From: Lachnospiraceae bacterium | Lineage (GTDB): Bacteria > Bacillota > Clostridia > Lachnospirales > Lachnospiraceae | NCBI GenBank assembly: GCA_017624835.1 | Contig: JAGAMG010000046.1 | Span: forward strand, 109,152-163,811 | Length of the DNA stretch: 54,660 bases | Reading direction: 5' to 3' | Shown here: positions 9,179 through 19,002 of the stretch, piece after piece | Layout: each line of letters begins with the position of its first letter | How positions within the stretch are numbered: position 1 is the stretch's first letter | The notes under the pieces: model-generated | What the model was told of the DNA's origin: nothing | The model's database searches: none | The model's input: the letters and a program-made list of their open reading frames with translations, nothing else | Position numbers and translations under genes: made by a program

Positions 9179-10480
9179 ATGGCGGAGAACACCAGAGAAA
9201 TTATTTTAGATACCCTTCTTGCCATAGAGCGTGGGGAAGCTTTTTCCCATAAGCTGATAAAGGCTGTTCTGGATAAGTATGATTATCTGGAGGGCAGAGA
9301 AAAGGCATTTATTAAAAGAGTTACGGAAGGAAGTCTGGAACGGCAGATAGAGTTGGATTATTATCTGAATCATTTTTCTTCGGTTCCGGTACGAAAAATG
9401 AAGCCTCTTATCAGGTGCCTTCTTCGTATGAGTACTTATCAGCTTTTGTTTATGGATGCTATCCCGGACAGTGCTGTGTGCAATGAGGCATGTAAGCTGG
9501 CAGCAAAGCGCAAATTTCATAATTTGAAGGGCTTTGTAAACGGGGTGTTGCGAAACATAGCAAAAAATAAAGACAATTTACCCATGCCGGATGCTGAAAG
9601 GGATAAAGCAGAATTTTATAGTGTAAAATATTCCATGCCCAAATGGCTGGTGGAATATTGGATGGATGCATATGGAGAAGAAACCACAGTTAGTTTGTTG
9701 GAGGGGCTTCTTAAGATTCATCCGGTTTCCTTGCGTTTTCGTATCGATTTATCATCGGAAGAGAAAGAAAGCTTGATTGCAGCTATGGAGGCAGAAGGAG
9801 TAAGATTGACGCAAAGTCCTTATCTTCCTTATGTATATCAATTAGAGGATGTGGAAAGTTTAAGTTCTCTACCGGGCTTTGATGAAGGTGTGTTTACGGT
9901 GCAGGATGTAAGTTCTGCATTAGCAGTAGAGGCGGCAGATATACAACCCGGTGATTTTGTCATGGATATCTGTGCAGCTCCCGGCGGAAAAAGTATTCTG
10001 GCAGCGGAAAAGGCAGACAAGGTACTTTCCAGAGATATTTCTCAGGCAAAGACCTCTGTTATAGAAGAAAATATCCAGCGGATGCAGCAGGATAATATTG
10101 CTGTGGAAGTCCATGACGCAACTATATTTGATGAAGCTTATAGGGAAAAAGCAGATGTGGTGATTATGGATGTGCCCTGTTCGGGACTTGGAGTTATCGG
10201 TAAAAAGCGTGATATTAAGTATCATGTTACGCCCGAAAGTCTCATAGACATTGTGGCACTTCAAAGACAGATTGTGGAGAATAGCTGGCAATATGTAAAG
10301 CCCGGCGGAATATTGTTGTACAGCACATGTACCATTAATCCTAAGGAAAATGAGGAAATGGTGGAGTGGATTATAGGGAAATTTCCATTTGAACCGGAAG
10401 CCCAAAAGCAAATTTTCCCCGGAATTATGGAAGCGGATGGATTTTTCTATGCAAGACTGCGCCGGAAAAATGTAGAGTAG
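9179..10480 (+). CDS. rsmB: 16S rRNA (cytosine-967-C5)-methyltransferase RsmB
   Basis: The N-terminal NusB-like RNA-binding domain (about residues 1-140) is followed by a SAM-dependent methyltransferase domain with the SAM motif CAAPGGKS, the DVPCSGLGV motif and the catalytic cysteine in YSTCTINPKENE. The length of 433 aa is normal. The start is 2 nt after the zinc peptidase stop and the AGAAGGGACG-type ribosome binding site lies inside that gene, so translation is probably coupled. Confidence 0.94.
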   Translation: MAENTREIILDTLLAIERGEAFSHKLIKAVLDKYDYLEGREKAFIKRVTEGSLERQIELDYYLNHFSSVPVRKMKPLIRCLLRMSTYQLLFMDAIPDSAVCNEACKLAAKRKFHNLKGFVNGVLRNIAKNKDNLPMPDAERDKAEFYSVKYSMPKWLVEYWMDAYGEETTVSLLEGLLKIHPVSLRFRIDLSSEEKESLIAAMEAEGVRLTQSPYLPYVYQLEDVESLSSLPGFDEGVFTVQDVSSALAVEAADIQPGDFVMDICAAPGGKSILAAEKADKVLSRDISQAKTSVIEENIQRMQQDNIAVEVHDATIFDEAYREKADVVIMDVPCSGLGVIGKKRDIKYHVTPESLIDIVALQRQIVENSWQYVKPGGILLYSTCTINPKENEEMVEWIIGKFPFEPEAQKQIFPGIMEADGFFYARLRRKNVE

Positions 10481-10526
10481 GGATGTAAGCATAACGGGCA
10501 GAAAAGCTAATTTTAAGGAAATAATT

Positions 10527-11573
10527 ATGAATCAAAAGATAGATATTAAATCACTGACCTTGCAGGAATTAATTGAAGAATTGAAGAACCGTGGAGAAAA
10601 GCCCTTTCGTGCAAAGCAGATGTATGAATGGATGCATGTAAAGTGTGCAAGAAGCTTTGAGGAAATGACCAATCTTTCCAAAAACTTTAGGGAGCAGTGT
10701 GAGGAGTGGTATGAATATACTTCCTTGCAAGCAGTGCAGGTACAGGAATCAAAGCTGGACGGAACCAAGAAGTTTCTGTTTCAGCTTGCTGATGGTAATG
10801 TGGTAGAAAGTGTATGGATGAAATATAAACATGGAAACAGTGTCTGTATTTCTTCACAGGTGGGCTGTAGAATGGGATGCCGATTTTGTGCATCTACCTT
10901 GGATGGTCTGGAGAGGAATCTTCTTCCATCGGAAATGCTGGATCAGATTTATGCCATTACGGTACTTACGGGAGAGCGGGTTTCCAATGTGGTGGTAATG
11001 GGAACCGGTGAGCCCATGGACAATTATGACAATGTGATAAGGTTTTTGAAGCTTCTTACCGACGAGAATGGCTTGCATATCAGCCAAAGAAATGTTACAG
11101 TATCTACTTGTGGACTGGTGCCAAGGATGCGACAATTGGCAGAGGAAAAGTTACAGATTACCTTAGCATTGTCCTTACATGCCACTACTGATGAAAAGAG
11201 AAAAAATCTGATGCCTATTGCAAATCGTTATTCCATAGCGGAATTGATGGATGCATGCAGGTACTATTTTGAGCAGACAGGCAGACGTATTACCTTTGAG
11301 TACAGCCTTGTGGGTGGAGTAAACGATACGGATGAGGATGCAAGGGAGCTGATAGAGCTGGCAAAGCCTCTTTGCTGTCATATAAATTTAATTCCGGTAA
11401 ATCCTATTAAGGAGAGGGATTATGTGCAGTCTGACATGCAGAGAATCCTTAGCTTTAAAAATAAACTTGAAAAAAACAAAATTAATGTTACTATTAGAAG
11501 GGAAATGGGACGGGACATTGATGGTGCATGTGGTCAGCTGCGCCGAAGACATATTGAAAAGAGTGACTTGTGA
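10527..11573 (+). CDS. rlmN: Dual-specificity rRNA/tRNA adenine C2-methyltransferase RlmN (radical SAM)
   Basis: RlmN methylates C2 of A2503 in 23S rRNA and A37 of some tRNAs by radical SAM chemistry. The CxxxCxxC cluster motif is visible as CRMGCRFC (about residue 115), with GTGEPMDNYDN and SLHATTDEKR further on. The C-terminal GACGQL contains the second catalytic cysteine. The length of 348 aa matches the family. AAGGAAA precedes the ATG. The gene lies in the usual rsmB-rlmN-prpC-prkC order. Confidence 0.96.
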   Translation: MNQKIDIKSLTLQELIEELKNRGEKPFRAKQMYEWMHVKCARSFEEMTNLSKNFREQCEEWYEYTSLQAVQVQESKLDGTKKFLFQLADGNVVESVWMKYKHGNSVCISSQVGCRMGCRFCASTLDGLERNLLPSEMLDQIYAITVLTGERVSNVVVMGTGEPMDNYDNVIRFLKLLTDENGLHISQRNVTVSTCGLVPRMRQLAEEKLQITLALSLHATTDEKRKNLMPIANRYSIAELMDACRYYFEQTGRRITFEYSLVGGVNDTDEDARELIELAKPLCCHINLIPVNPIKERDYVQSDMQRILSFKNKLEKNKINVTIRREMGRDIDGACGQLRRRHIEKSDL

Positions 11574-11588
11574 GGAGGAAATTGAAAC

Positions 11589-12311
11589 GTGCTAAAGACG
11601 TTTTCTTTAACGGATATTGGAAAAAGGAGAAAAGTAAATCAGGACTACGTGTATACTACGGAGCAGCCTGTAGGGAAGCTTCCTAACCTATTTATTGTGG
11701 CAGATGGTATGGGTGGTCATAATGCAGGTGATTATGCATCCAAGGCTACCGTAGAAATTATGTTGCGGGAAATTGGTAAAGCTACAGAAGAGAATCCTAA
11801 AGTGATTTTGAAAAATGCCATTGTTGCTGCAAATGAGGCAATCAGAAAGAAAGCTTCTGAAAATCCTGACTTTGAAGGTATGGGCACTACAGTGGTAGCT
11901 GCTACTTTTATGGATGACAACTTATTGGTCGCTAATGTGGGCGACAGCAGACTTTATATTGTAAATAAAGAAATCAGACAGGTAACAAGGGACCATTCTC
12001 TGGTAGAGGAAATGGTGAGAATGGGCGGACTTGACAGAGAGAATGCAAGAAACCATCCGGATAAAAATATTATCACCCGGGCGGTAGGTGCTAATGATAC
12101 CGTGGAGCCGGACTTTTTTATGGAAACAATAAAAGAGGGTGATATCGTTCTCATGTGTTCTGACGGACTGACCAATATGCTTGAGGATGAAGAAATCCGC
12201 ATGAGACTTAGCGGAGCAAGAGATATTGTGGAGAAGGCATTGGAGTTGGTGGAAGCTGCCAATGAAAATGGTGGCAGGGATAACATCAGTGTAATATTAA
12301 TGGAGCCTTAA
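11589..12311 (+). CDS. prpC: PP2C-type serine/threonine phosphatase (Stp/PrpC)
   Basis: This is the partner phosphatase of the PASTA kinase encoded next. The PP2C motifs with metal-binding Asp residues are ADGMGGHNAGD (about residue 38), GDSRLYI (about 118), SDGLTNML (about 192) and GGRDNISV near the end. The start is GTG with GAGGAGG about 9 nt upstream. The length of 240 aa is normal for bacterial PPM phosphatases. It precedes the kinase by 30 nt in one operon. Confidence 0.95.
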   Translation: MLKTFSLTDIGKRRKVNQDYVYTTEQPVGKLPNLFIVADGMGGHNAGDYASKATVEIMLREIGKATEENPKVILKNAIVAANEAIRKKASENPDFEGMGTTVVAATFMDDNLLVANVGDSRLYIVNKEIRQVTRDHSLVEEMVRMGGLDRENARNHPDKNIITRAVGANDTVEPDFFMETIKEGDIVLMCSDGLTNMLEDEEIRMRLSGARDIVEKALELVEAANENGGRDNISVILMEP

Positions 12312-12341
12312 TGCGCACTCTGGTTAGAATGGAGAGAAAGA

Positions 12342-14471
12342 ATGATAAAAATAGGTATGATTATAGGCGACCGGTATGAGATTTTGGAAAAAATCGGAAC
12401 CGGCGGTATGTCAGATGTATATAAAGCGAAGTGCCATAAGCTGAATCGTTTTGTGGCAGTTAAAGTATTAAAGCAGGAATTTGGTGAAAATGCTAATTTT
12501 GTATCCAAGTTTCGTATTGAAGCCCAGGCGGCAGCCGGACTAATGCATCCCAACATTGTAAATGTTTATGATGTAGGAGAAGAAAATGGTATTCATTACA
12601 TTGTAATGGAATTGGTAGAGGGTATTACCCTAAAGAAATATATTGAGAAGAAAGCGAGATTGTCTTATAAGGAGGCTGTCAGTATTGCCATACAGGTAAG
12701 TATGGGTATCGAAGCCGCTCATAACAATCATATTATTCATAGAGATATTAAGCCCCAAAATATTATTATCTCCAAAGATGGTAAGGTTAAGGTAACGGAT
12801 TTTGGTATTGCAAAGGCTGCTACCAGCAACACCATTACTTCCAATGTGATGGGGTCCGTTCACTATACTTCACCGGAGCAGGCAAGAGGTGGTTACAGTG
12901 ATGAAAAGAGTGATATCTATTCCCTTGGTATCAGCATGTTTGAAATGCTTACCGGTAGAGTCCCTTTTAACGGCGAAACGACAGTTGCCATTGCTATAAA
13001 ACATATTCAGGAGGAGATGCCTTCTCCAAAGGAGTTTATTCCGGAGATTCCTGCCAGTGTGGACAGTATTGTATTAAAATGTTGCCAAAAGTCCCCTGAC
13101 AGACGTTATCAGAATATACAGGAAGTAATCGCAGATTTAAAGCAGTCTCTGATTAATCCTGAGGAGGTTTTTGCAGTTCCTGTTGACACAGAAATTGAGG
13201 GGGGAACCCGGATGATTTCTGATGAGGACAGGATGCAGATTAAGCAAAGAACTGCATATGCGGATAATGGAAATACAGAATATTATGAGCATGAGGGGGG
13301 AATGCGCCTAAGAACGGACGCAGAAGAGCTTTATCATGAAGAAGAAATAGAAGATGAGGATGAATACGATTACAATCCCAGGATGGAAAAATTTACCACC
13401 ATATTGACCATATTGGGAGCAGTTGGTATTTGTATTATTTTGATTGTATTGGCAATCAAGATCTTTGGCAATGCAGAAAAACCGGTTGAGGAATCAAAGA
13501 GTCCCATTGTGGCTACCGAGGAGTCCGATCCCATTATAGAATATGAATTTATGCCGGATGTAAAGGGCATTAATGTGGAAGATGCCCGTAAATCCTTAAC
13601 TGCATTAGGAATGAAGGTAGAAATTACCTATGAAGAATCCGATACCGTGGATGAAGGTGTAGTAATGAATACCAATATATCTGCGGGTACGGAGCTTCAG
13701 GTAGGAAGTTCCGTAAATTTGACAGTCAGCTCAGGCTCTCAGGGAGTGGAGGTACCGGAAATTGCAGGCTATGGTTTTGAGGAAGCCAGCAGTCAGCTTG
13801 AAAATTTGGGATTTTCCGTAAATAAGGTTGAGGCTTATTCTGATACTGTGGATGTAGGAACGGTAGTATCCCAGATGCCATTGGCAGGTAATAAGGCTCC
13901 TAAGGGAAGTGTGATAACGGTAACGGTAAGCCTTGGTAAGGAAGAAACCAAAATTCGTGTGCCCAATCTCATTGGACTTTCAGAAGAGGATGCAACCATA
14001 GAGGCTATTGAAGCAGGAATGACCATCGGCAGTATTGTAGGCGTATATAGTGATACGGTGGAGGAAGGACTTGTTTGTTATCAGAGCTTTTCCCATGGCT
14101 CCTATGTGGATCCGGAAACCCTGATTGATATTAAGATAAGTCTGGGAACTCAGGCAGTAACCTACAAGTGTAATGCCAGCATTTCAGCTCCCACTGTGGA
14201 GGAGGCACCGGATTATGTAACCGGTACGGAAGTGAGTATCCAATTGGTTACGGATGATGGAAAGGTACTTTTGGATACCAAAACCACAACCTTCCCTCAG
14301 GCGGCAAATTATTTCGGTTTAACAGCTTCCGGCGGTACCATTACCATGTCCTATGAGGTGACAACGGAAGGAACCACAACCACCAATCCGGAAACCGGCG
14401 AAACTGTGAATGTGCCCGGCAGCAAGGAAACTAAGAGCATTACCAGAAGAGTTGAATTCGTACAGGAATAG
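12342..14471 (+). CDS. prkC: Serine/threonine protein kinase with PASTA domains (PrkC/Stk1)
   Basis: The product is a membrane kinase that senses muropeptides or lipid II and controls growth and spore germination in relatives. The N-terminal Hanks kinase domain (about 1-275) shows GTGGMSDVY, the catalytic HRDIKPQN and DFG. A juxtamembrane acidic stretch is followed by one membrane helix at about 352-374 and three extracellular PASTA repeats starting near residues 403, 469 and 537. A Thr/Ser-rich tail of about 100 residues follows the last PASTA, longer than in many homologues. Confidence 0.96.
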   Translation: MIKIGMIIGDRYEILEKIGTGGMSDVYKAKCHKLNRFVAVKVLKQEFGENANFVSKFRIEAQAAAGLMHPNIVNVYDVGEENGIHYIVMELVEGITLKKYIEKKARLSYKEAVSIAIQVSMGIEAAHNNHIIHRDIKPQNIIISKDGKVKVTDFGIAKAATSNTITSNVMGSVHYTSPEQARGGYSDEKSDIYSLGISMFEMLTGRVPFNGETTVAIAIKHIQEEMPSPKEFIPEIPASVDSIVLKCCQKSPDRRYQNIQEVIADLKQSLINPEEVFAVPVDTEIEGGTRMISDEDRMQIKQRTAYADNGNTEYYEHEGGMRLRTDAEELYHEEEIEDEDEYDYNPRMEKFTTILTILGAVGICIILIVLAIKIFGNAEKPVEESKSPIVATEESDPIIEYEFMPDVKGINVEDARKSLTALGMKVEITYEESDTVDEGVVMNTNISAGTELQVGSSVNLTVSSGSQGVEVPEIAGYGFEEASSQLENLGFSVNKVEAYSDTVDVGTVVSQMPLAGNKAPKGSVITVTVSLGKEETKIRVPNLIGLSEEDATIEAIEAGMTIGSIVGVYSDTVEEGLVCYQSFSHGSYVDPETLIDIKISLGTQAVTYKCNASISAPTVEEAPDYVTGTEVSIQLVTDDGKVLLDTKTTTFPQAANYFGLTASGGTITMSYEVTTEGTTTTNPETGETVNVPGSKETKSITRRVEFVQE

Positions 14472-14483
14472 TGTGAAGATAAA

Positions 14484-15374
14484 ATGAAAGGCAAAATAGT
14501 GAAAGGAATTGCCGGTTTTTACTATGTGCATACCGGTGATTTTGGAGAAAATGCCTGTATTTATGAATGCAAGGCAAAGGGAGTATTCAGAAAAGACCAT
14601 AAAAAACCCCTGGTAGGGGATGATGTGGAATTGGATATATTGGATGAAGAGAAAAAGCTGGGAAATATTCGGGAAATTCTGCCCCGTGGCAGTGAATTAA
14701 TTCGCCCGGCTGTGGCAAATGTTGATCAGGCGTTGGTTATCTTTTCCATTGTAAAGCCCCAGCCCAATTTTAATCTGTTGGATCGATTTTTGATTATGAT
14801 GGGGCAGCAGAATATTCCCTGCATTATCTGTTTTAACAAGCAGGATATAGATCAGGACGGTCAGGGGGCGCAGTATGAGGAAATCTATCGTAGCTGTGGA
14901 TATAAAACCTTATCCGTCAGTGCCAAGAGAAAGCAGGGGATTGATGAAGTACTGGCATTGCTTGCTGGCAAAACAACCACGGTAGCAGGTCCCAGCGGAG
15001 TGGGAAAGTCTTCCCTTGTGAATTGTTTGCAATCAGGTACGGTAATGGAGACCGGCAGTATCAGCGAAAAGATTGAAAGGGGCAAGCATACCACCAGACA
15101 TTCTGAGTTGATTGCGATTCAGGAAAACACATATATTCTGGATACCCCGGGATTTAGCTCCCTTGGATTGTTTGATTTGGAGAAAGAGGATTTGGCAGCT
15201 TACTACCCGGAATTTGCAGAGCATGAGAAATATTGCAAATTTGGGGGATGCTCCCATATTACCGAGCCTGTTTGCGGTATCAAGGAGGCGGTGGAAGATG
15301 GGGAAATCAGCCGGATGCGGTATGAGAATTATTGTTTTTTGTATGAGGAATTGAAAGGGAAAAGGAAGTATTAA
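14484..15374 (+). CDS. rsgA: Ribosome small subunit-dependent GTPase RsgA
   Basis: RsgA is a late 30S assembly GTPase with circularly permuted G motifs: G4 (NKQD, about residue 118) precedes G1 (GPSGVGKSS, about 170) and G3 (DTPGFSS, about 215). An OB-fold lies at the N terminus and a zinc-binding CKFGGCSH...C segment near residue 250. The length of 296 aa is normal. The gene follows prkC by 12 nt. The rpe and thiN genes that often come next in Firmicutes are absent; ychF follows instead. Confidence 0.95.
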   Translation: MKGKIVKGIAGFYYVHTGDFGENACIYECKAKGVFRKDHKKPLVGDDVELDILDEEKKLGNIREILPRGSELIRPAVANVDQALVIFSIVKPQPNFNLLDRFLIMMGQQNIPCIICFNKQDIDQDGQGAQYEEIYRSCGYKTLSVSAKRKQGIDEVLALLAGKTTTVAGPSGVGKSSLVNCLQSGTVMETGSISEKIERGKHTTRHSELIAIQENTYILDTPGFSSLGLFDLEKEDLAAYYPEFAEHEKYCKFGGCSHITEPVCGIKEAVEDGEISRMRYENYCFLYEELKGKRKY

Positions 15375-15427
15375 AAATTGACAAGGATAATAACGGAAAA
15401 AGCAATTTTTAAAGGAGAACATATATT

Positions 15428-16525
15428 ATGAAACTAGGTATCGTGGGACTTCCCAACGTAGGAAAAAGTACATTATTTAATTCATTAACCAAGGCAGGTG
15501 CAGAGTCAGCCAATTATCCTTTCTGTACCATTGACCCCAATGTGGGTATTGTACCGGTACCCGATGAGAGATTAAAGCTGTTGGGAGATATGTATCAGTC
15601 CAAGAAGGTAACTCCTGCGGTGATTGAATTTGTGGATATTGCAGGTCTGGTAAAGGGTGCATCCAAGGGAGAAGGCTTAGGAAATCAGTTTTTAAGCAAT
15701 ATCCGTGAGGTGGATGCCATTGTACATGTGGTAAGATGCTTTGAGGATACCAATGTAATCCATGTGGATGGAAGTGTAAATCCTCTGCGTGATATTGAAA
15801 CCATTAATCTGGAGCTTATTTTCTCAGACCTTGAAATTTTGGAAAGAAGAATTTCCAAGGTAACTAAGGCTGCCAGAATGGACAAGTCCCTTGCCAAAGA
15901 AGAAGCACTTCTTCAGCGTATCAAGGAGCATTTAGAGGCCGGAAAGATGGCAAAGAGTATGGAAGTAGAGGATGAGGATGAGCTGGCATTGCTTAGTTCC
16001 TATAATTTGCTTACCTATAAGCCTGTTATCTATGCGGCAAATGTTGCAGAGGATGATTTGGCAGATGATGGCGCAAGCAATGAAATGGTTGGTAAGGTTC
16101 GTGAGTTTGCAGCCGGAGAGGACAGCAAGGTATTTGTAATCTGTGCCCAGATTGAGCAGGAGATTGCAGAGCTGGATGACGATGAAAAGGCAATGTTTTT
16201 GGAGGATTTGGGAATAGCTCAGTCCGGTTTGGATAAGCTGATTGCTGCAAGCTACTCCTTGCTTGGATTGATGAGCTTTTTGACAGCCGGAGAGGATGAA
16301 ACTAGAGCATGGACAATTAAGATAGGCACCAAGGCTCCTCAGGCAGCAGGAAAAATTCACTCCGACTTTGAACGTGGTTTTATTAAAGCAGAGGTAGTGA
16401 ACTACAAAGACTTATTAGAGCAGGGTTCCCTTGCGGCAGCGAGAGAAAAAGGTCTGGTAGGTATGGAAGGCAAGGAATATGTGGTAAAGGACGGAGATGT
16501 AATTTTGTTCCGTTTTAATGTCTAA
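15428..16525 (+). CDS. ychF: Redox-regulated ATPase YchF (Obg family)
   Basis: YchF is a ribosome-associated P-loop ATPase. Motifs are GLPNVGKST at the N terminus, the [10 protein letters not shown] switch region, a helical coiled-coil insertion in the middle, and a C-terminal TGS domain ending in [13 protein letters not shown]. The length of 365 aa matches the family. AAAGGAG lies about 11 nt before the ATG. A strong terminator follows at about 16,690, ending this transcription unit before the dcw cluster. Confidence 0.96.
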   Translation: MKLGIVGLPNVGKSTLFNSLTKAGAESANYPFCTIDPNVGIVPVPDERLKLLGDMYQSKKVTPAVIEFVDIAGLVKGASKGEGLGNQFLSNIREVDAIVHVVRCFEDTNVIHVDGSVNPLRDIETINLELIFSDLEILERRISKVTKAARMDKSLAKEEALLQRIKEHLEAGKMAKSMEVEDEDELALLSSYNLLTYKPVIYAANVAEDDLADDGASNEMVGKVREFAAGEDSKVFVICAQIEQEIAELDDDEKAMFLEDLGIAQSGLDKLIAASYSLLGLMSFLTAGEDETRAWTIKIGTKAPQAAGKIHSDFERGFIKAEVVNYKDLLEQGSLAAAREKGLVGMEGKEYVVKDGDVILFRFNV

Positions 16526-16687
16526 GCCTTTGATTTATATAAAAGTGGTATTCTTTGGTACTTATTCACAAAAAAGATAAAGAAAATTAAGAAATAATAA
16601 AATTTTTTTACAGATTTCTTAAGAATGTTTGAAGAGAATATTTGGTGTTTGTAAAATGAATAAACACTACATATGGTAGAAAAAACG

Positions 16688-16729
16688 CAAAAAGCGCCTT
16701 GCATTTTGGATGCAGGGCGCTTTTTTTGG
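16688..16729 (+). terminator. Intrinsic terminator after ychF
   Basis: The stem AAAGCGCC-TGCAT pairs with ATGCA-GGCGCTTT, with a TTTGG-like loop and a run of seven T immediately after. It closes the priA-ychF side and insulates mraZ. The 160 nt between the ychF stop and this hairpin are AT-rich and hold nothing else that I can recognise. Confidence 0.9.
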
Positions 16730-16762
16730 CTTTTTGTGTCAAGAAAACCTTAATAATTATGC

Positions 16763-16791
16763 TTGTAAAATACCGGATTTTATATTAAAAT
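16763..16791 (+). promoter_or_regulatory. Candidate sigmaA promoter of the dcw cluster
   Basis: TTGTAA at 16763-16768 and TAAAAT at 16786-16791 are separated by 17 nt. The predicted start point is near 16798, so the MraZ boxes begin at the start of the transcript. This was assigned by eye only. Confidence 0.5.
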
Positions 16792-16798
16792 CATATTA

Positions 16799-16835
16799 AA
16801 AGTGGGTGAAAGTGGTGGAAAGTGTCATGAAGTGG
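16799..16835 (+). promoter_or_regulatory. Four MraZ-box repeats, 10 bp apart
   Basis: AAAGTGG (16799), AAAGTGG (16809), AAAGTGT (16819) and GAAGTGG (16829) recur with an exact 10-bp period ahead of mraZ. MraZ is known to bind tandem GTG-containing boxes of this kind at its own promoter. The third box overlaps an 8-bp inverted repeat, GTGTCATG (16822-16829) with CATGACAC (16850-16857). Autoregulation of the cluster is therefore likely. Confidence 0.8.
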
Positions 16836-16899
16836 TAGATTTGTGGTGGCATGACACACATTTTCGTGGCAGACCTACTTTTGATGGGTGGTGATTGCG

Positions 16900-17331
16900 A
16901 TGTTTATGAGCGAGTACAACCATACGATTGACGCGAAAGGCAGGTTGATTATTCCGGCAAAGTTCCGTGATAGTTTAGGTCAGGAATTTGTAGTATCTAA
17001 GGGAATGGACGGCTGCTTATTTGTGTACGCCAACGAGGATTGGAATGCTTTTGAACAGAAGCTTACATCATTACCACTGATTAACAAGGAAGCAAGACAG
17101 TTTGCACGTTTTTTCCTGGCAGGAGCTGCACAGGTGGAATTGGACAAACAGGGTAGAATACTTTTACCTGCAAATTTAAGAGAATTTGCAGGATTAGATA
17201 AGGATGTAGTGTTAGTAGGTGTGGGAAGCCGTGTGGAAATCTGGAGTAAGGATAAGTGGGATAACATGAGTGCAGATGAAAACATGGATGATATAGCAGC
17301 TGCTATGGAAGGATTAGGATTAACGATATAG
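16900..17331 (+). CDS. mraZ: Transcriptional regulator MraZ
   Basis: MraZ is a ring-forming DNA-binding protein with two AbrB/SpoVT-like domains, seen here as DAKGRLIIPAKFRD (N-terminal half) and DKQGRILLPANLRE (C-terminal half). The start was moved to the ATG at 16900 (MFMSEYNHT, typical of the family). An earlier in-frame GTG at 16888 lies within the GGGTGGTGA ribosome binding site. Four candidate MraZ boxes lie upstream. It is the first gene of the dcw cluster. Confidence 0.95.
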   Translation: MFMSEYNHTIDAKGRLIIPAKFRDSLGQEFVVSKGMDGCLFVYANEDWNAFEQKLTSLPLINKEARQFARFFLAGAAQVELDKQGRILLPANLREFAGLDKDVVLVGVGSRVEIWSKDKWDNMSADENMDDIAAAMEGLGLTI

Positions 17332-17429
17332 TGTGAAACAACGAGTCAAGTAGTTGCGAGAACTTCGAAGAAGCAAAGCAGCCGGTTTCGCATGGGGGAG
17401 AGACAGGAAGCAAAAGAGTGAGGTGCCAA

Positions 17430-18365
17430 ATGGAATTTAATCATTATTCCGTAATGCTTACGGAAACAATAAATGAATTATGTGTAAAGCCGGATGGCAT
17501 CTATGTGGACGGTACTCTCGGCGGAGGCGGACATGCTTACGAGGTGTGTAAGCAACTGACCACAGGACATTTCTACGGAATTGATCAGGATGATGCGGCG
17601 ATTGCAGCGGCAGGAGCCAGATTACAGGAGTTTGGTGACAGGGTTACAATTTTGAGAAACAATTATTGTAATGCAAAGGCTGCACTTTTAGAATTGGGAG
17701 TTACCGGTGTGGATGGTATTGTACTTGATTTAGGTGTATCATCCCATCAGTTAGATACGGAGGACAGAGGTTTTTCTTATCGTTTTGATGCTCCTTTGGA
17801 TATGCGTATGGATCGCAGACAAAGTCTTAGTGCAAGGGATATTGTAAATGGCTACTCCGAGATGGAACTGTTTCGGATTATCCGGGATTATGGCGAAGAT
17901 CAATTTGCAAAGAATATTGCAAAACATATTGTAAAGGCAAGAGAGGACAAGCCTATTGAGACAACCTTTGAGTTAAATGACATTATCAAGGCTGCCATTC
18001 CTGCAAAAATGCGACAGAACGGACATCCCTCCAAACAGACCTTTCAGGCAATCAGAATTGAATGTAACAGAGAATTAGAGGTACTTAGAAATTCCTTGGA
18101 TGATTTTATTGACCTGTTAAATCCGGGGGGAAGATTATGTATTATTACCTTCCATTCCTTGGAAGACCGCATGGTAAAAACTGCTTTTAAGAAAAACGAA
18201 AATCCATGTACCTGTCCACCGGAATTTCCGGTTTGTGTATGTGGAAAAGTTTCCAAGGGTAAAGTGGTTAGCAGAAAGCCCATTTTACCGGGAAAGGAAG
18301 AACTTGAGGAAAATAGTCGTTCCAAGAGTGCTAAATTGAGAGTGTTTGAAAAGAATAAGGCTTGA
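17430..18365 (+). CDS. rsmH: 16S rRNA (cytosine-1402-N4)-methyltransferase RsmH
   Basis: The SAM-binding motif is [10 protein letters not shown]. The conserved [24 protein letters not shown] and [12 protein letters not shown] blocks are all present, and the length of about 311 aa is normal. The ATG at 17430 ([10 protein letters not shown]) is chosen over the GTG at 17418 because GAGTGAGGTG lies just upstream and homologues begin here. The 98 nt between mraZ and rsmH hold no recognisable gene. Confidence 0.95.
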   Translation: MEFNHYSVMLTETINELCVKPDGIYVDGTLGGGGHAYEVCKQLTTGHFYGIDQDDAAIAAAGARLQEFGDRVTILRNNYCNAKAALLELGVTGVDGIVLDLGVSSHQLDTEDRGFSYRFDAPLDMRMDRRQSLSARDIVNGYSEMELFRIIRDYGEDQFAKNIAKHIVKAREDKPIETTFELNDIIKAAIPAKMRQNGHPSKQTFQAIRIECNRELEVLRNSLDDFIDLLNPGGRLCIITFHSLEDRMVKTAFKKNENPCTCPPEFPVCVCGKVSKGKVVSRKPILPGKEELEENSRSKSAKLRVFEKNKA

Positions 18366-18489
18366 AAAATACAAAAGAACAAAAGAAGCATGAATATTTA
18401 AGAATTAAAAAAATAGAACGAAAAGGCTACAGGGGAGATGTGGACTTTTCGGGGAGTATAAAAAGTTATTAGAAGGTTGGGCGAGAATT

Positions 18490-18987
18490 ATGGCGCAGAA
18501 TAGAAGAACGGCAACGCCGCAAAGAAATAGAACTACATATAGAAATACAAATAGAAATTCCGCTTATGTTTATGGAAATGTTGCTTATGATGTAAATGTA
18601 CAAAGACAGCTGGAAGAGGAACCAAGACGGAAACTCAGTCATGAAACCAGAAAAAACCGTGACAAAGCTCGTCACATGAGTTTGGGTTATGTAACCTTTC
18701 TTTTGGCAGCATTTTGTACCTGTGCGGTGATATTGATTAATTATGTACAGCTACAGTCCGAGTTGACTACCAGAACAGAGCATATTGCAGAGCTTCAAAG
18801 TGAGTTAAATACCAAGAAGCTTTCCAATGATGAAGCATATAACAGAATCACCAGAAATGTTGATTTGGAAGAAATTAAACGCATTGCAATCGGAGAATTA
18901 GGTATGACCTATGCAGAGCAGGGACAGATTATCGTGTATAGCAATGTGGGAAATGATTATATGCGAAAGGTAAATCAGGGAAACTAG
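18490..18987 (+). CDS. ftsL: FtsL-like cell division protein
   Basis: The assignment rests on position (between rsmH and a PBP) and architecture: a basic, Asn/Arg-rich cytoplasmic segment of about 60 residues, one membrane helix at about 60-82, and an extracellular heptad-rich coiled coil of about 70 residues. FtsL sequences are poorly conserved. In relatives FtsL forms a complex with DivIB/FtsQ and DivIC at the septum, and an FtsQ-type gene is present later in this cluster. The cytoplasmic part is longer than in Bacillus. Confidence 0.75.
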   Translation: MAQNRRTATPQRNRTTYRNTNRNSAYVYGNVAYDVNVQRQLEEEPRRKLSHETRKNRDKARHMSLGYVTFLLAAFCTCAVILINYVQLQSELTTRTEHIAELQSELNTKKLSNDEAYNRITRNVDLEEIKRIAIGELGMTYAEQGQIIVYSNVGNDYMRKVNQGN

Positions 18988-19002
18988 GAGTATGATTTTA
19001 TA

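Noticed and set aside
17332-17429. Possible small RNA or tRNA between mraZ and rsmH
   Set aside because: No cloverleaf or strong hairpin could be drawn, and no promoter or terminator was seen.
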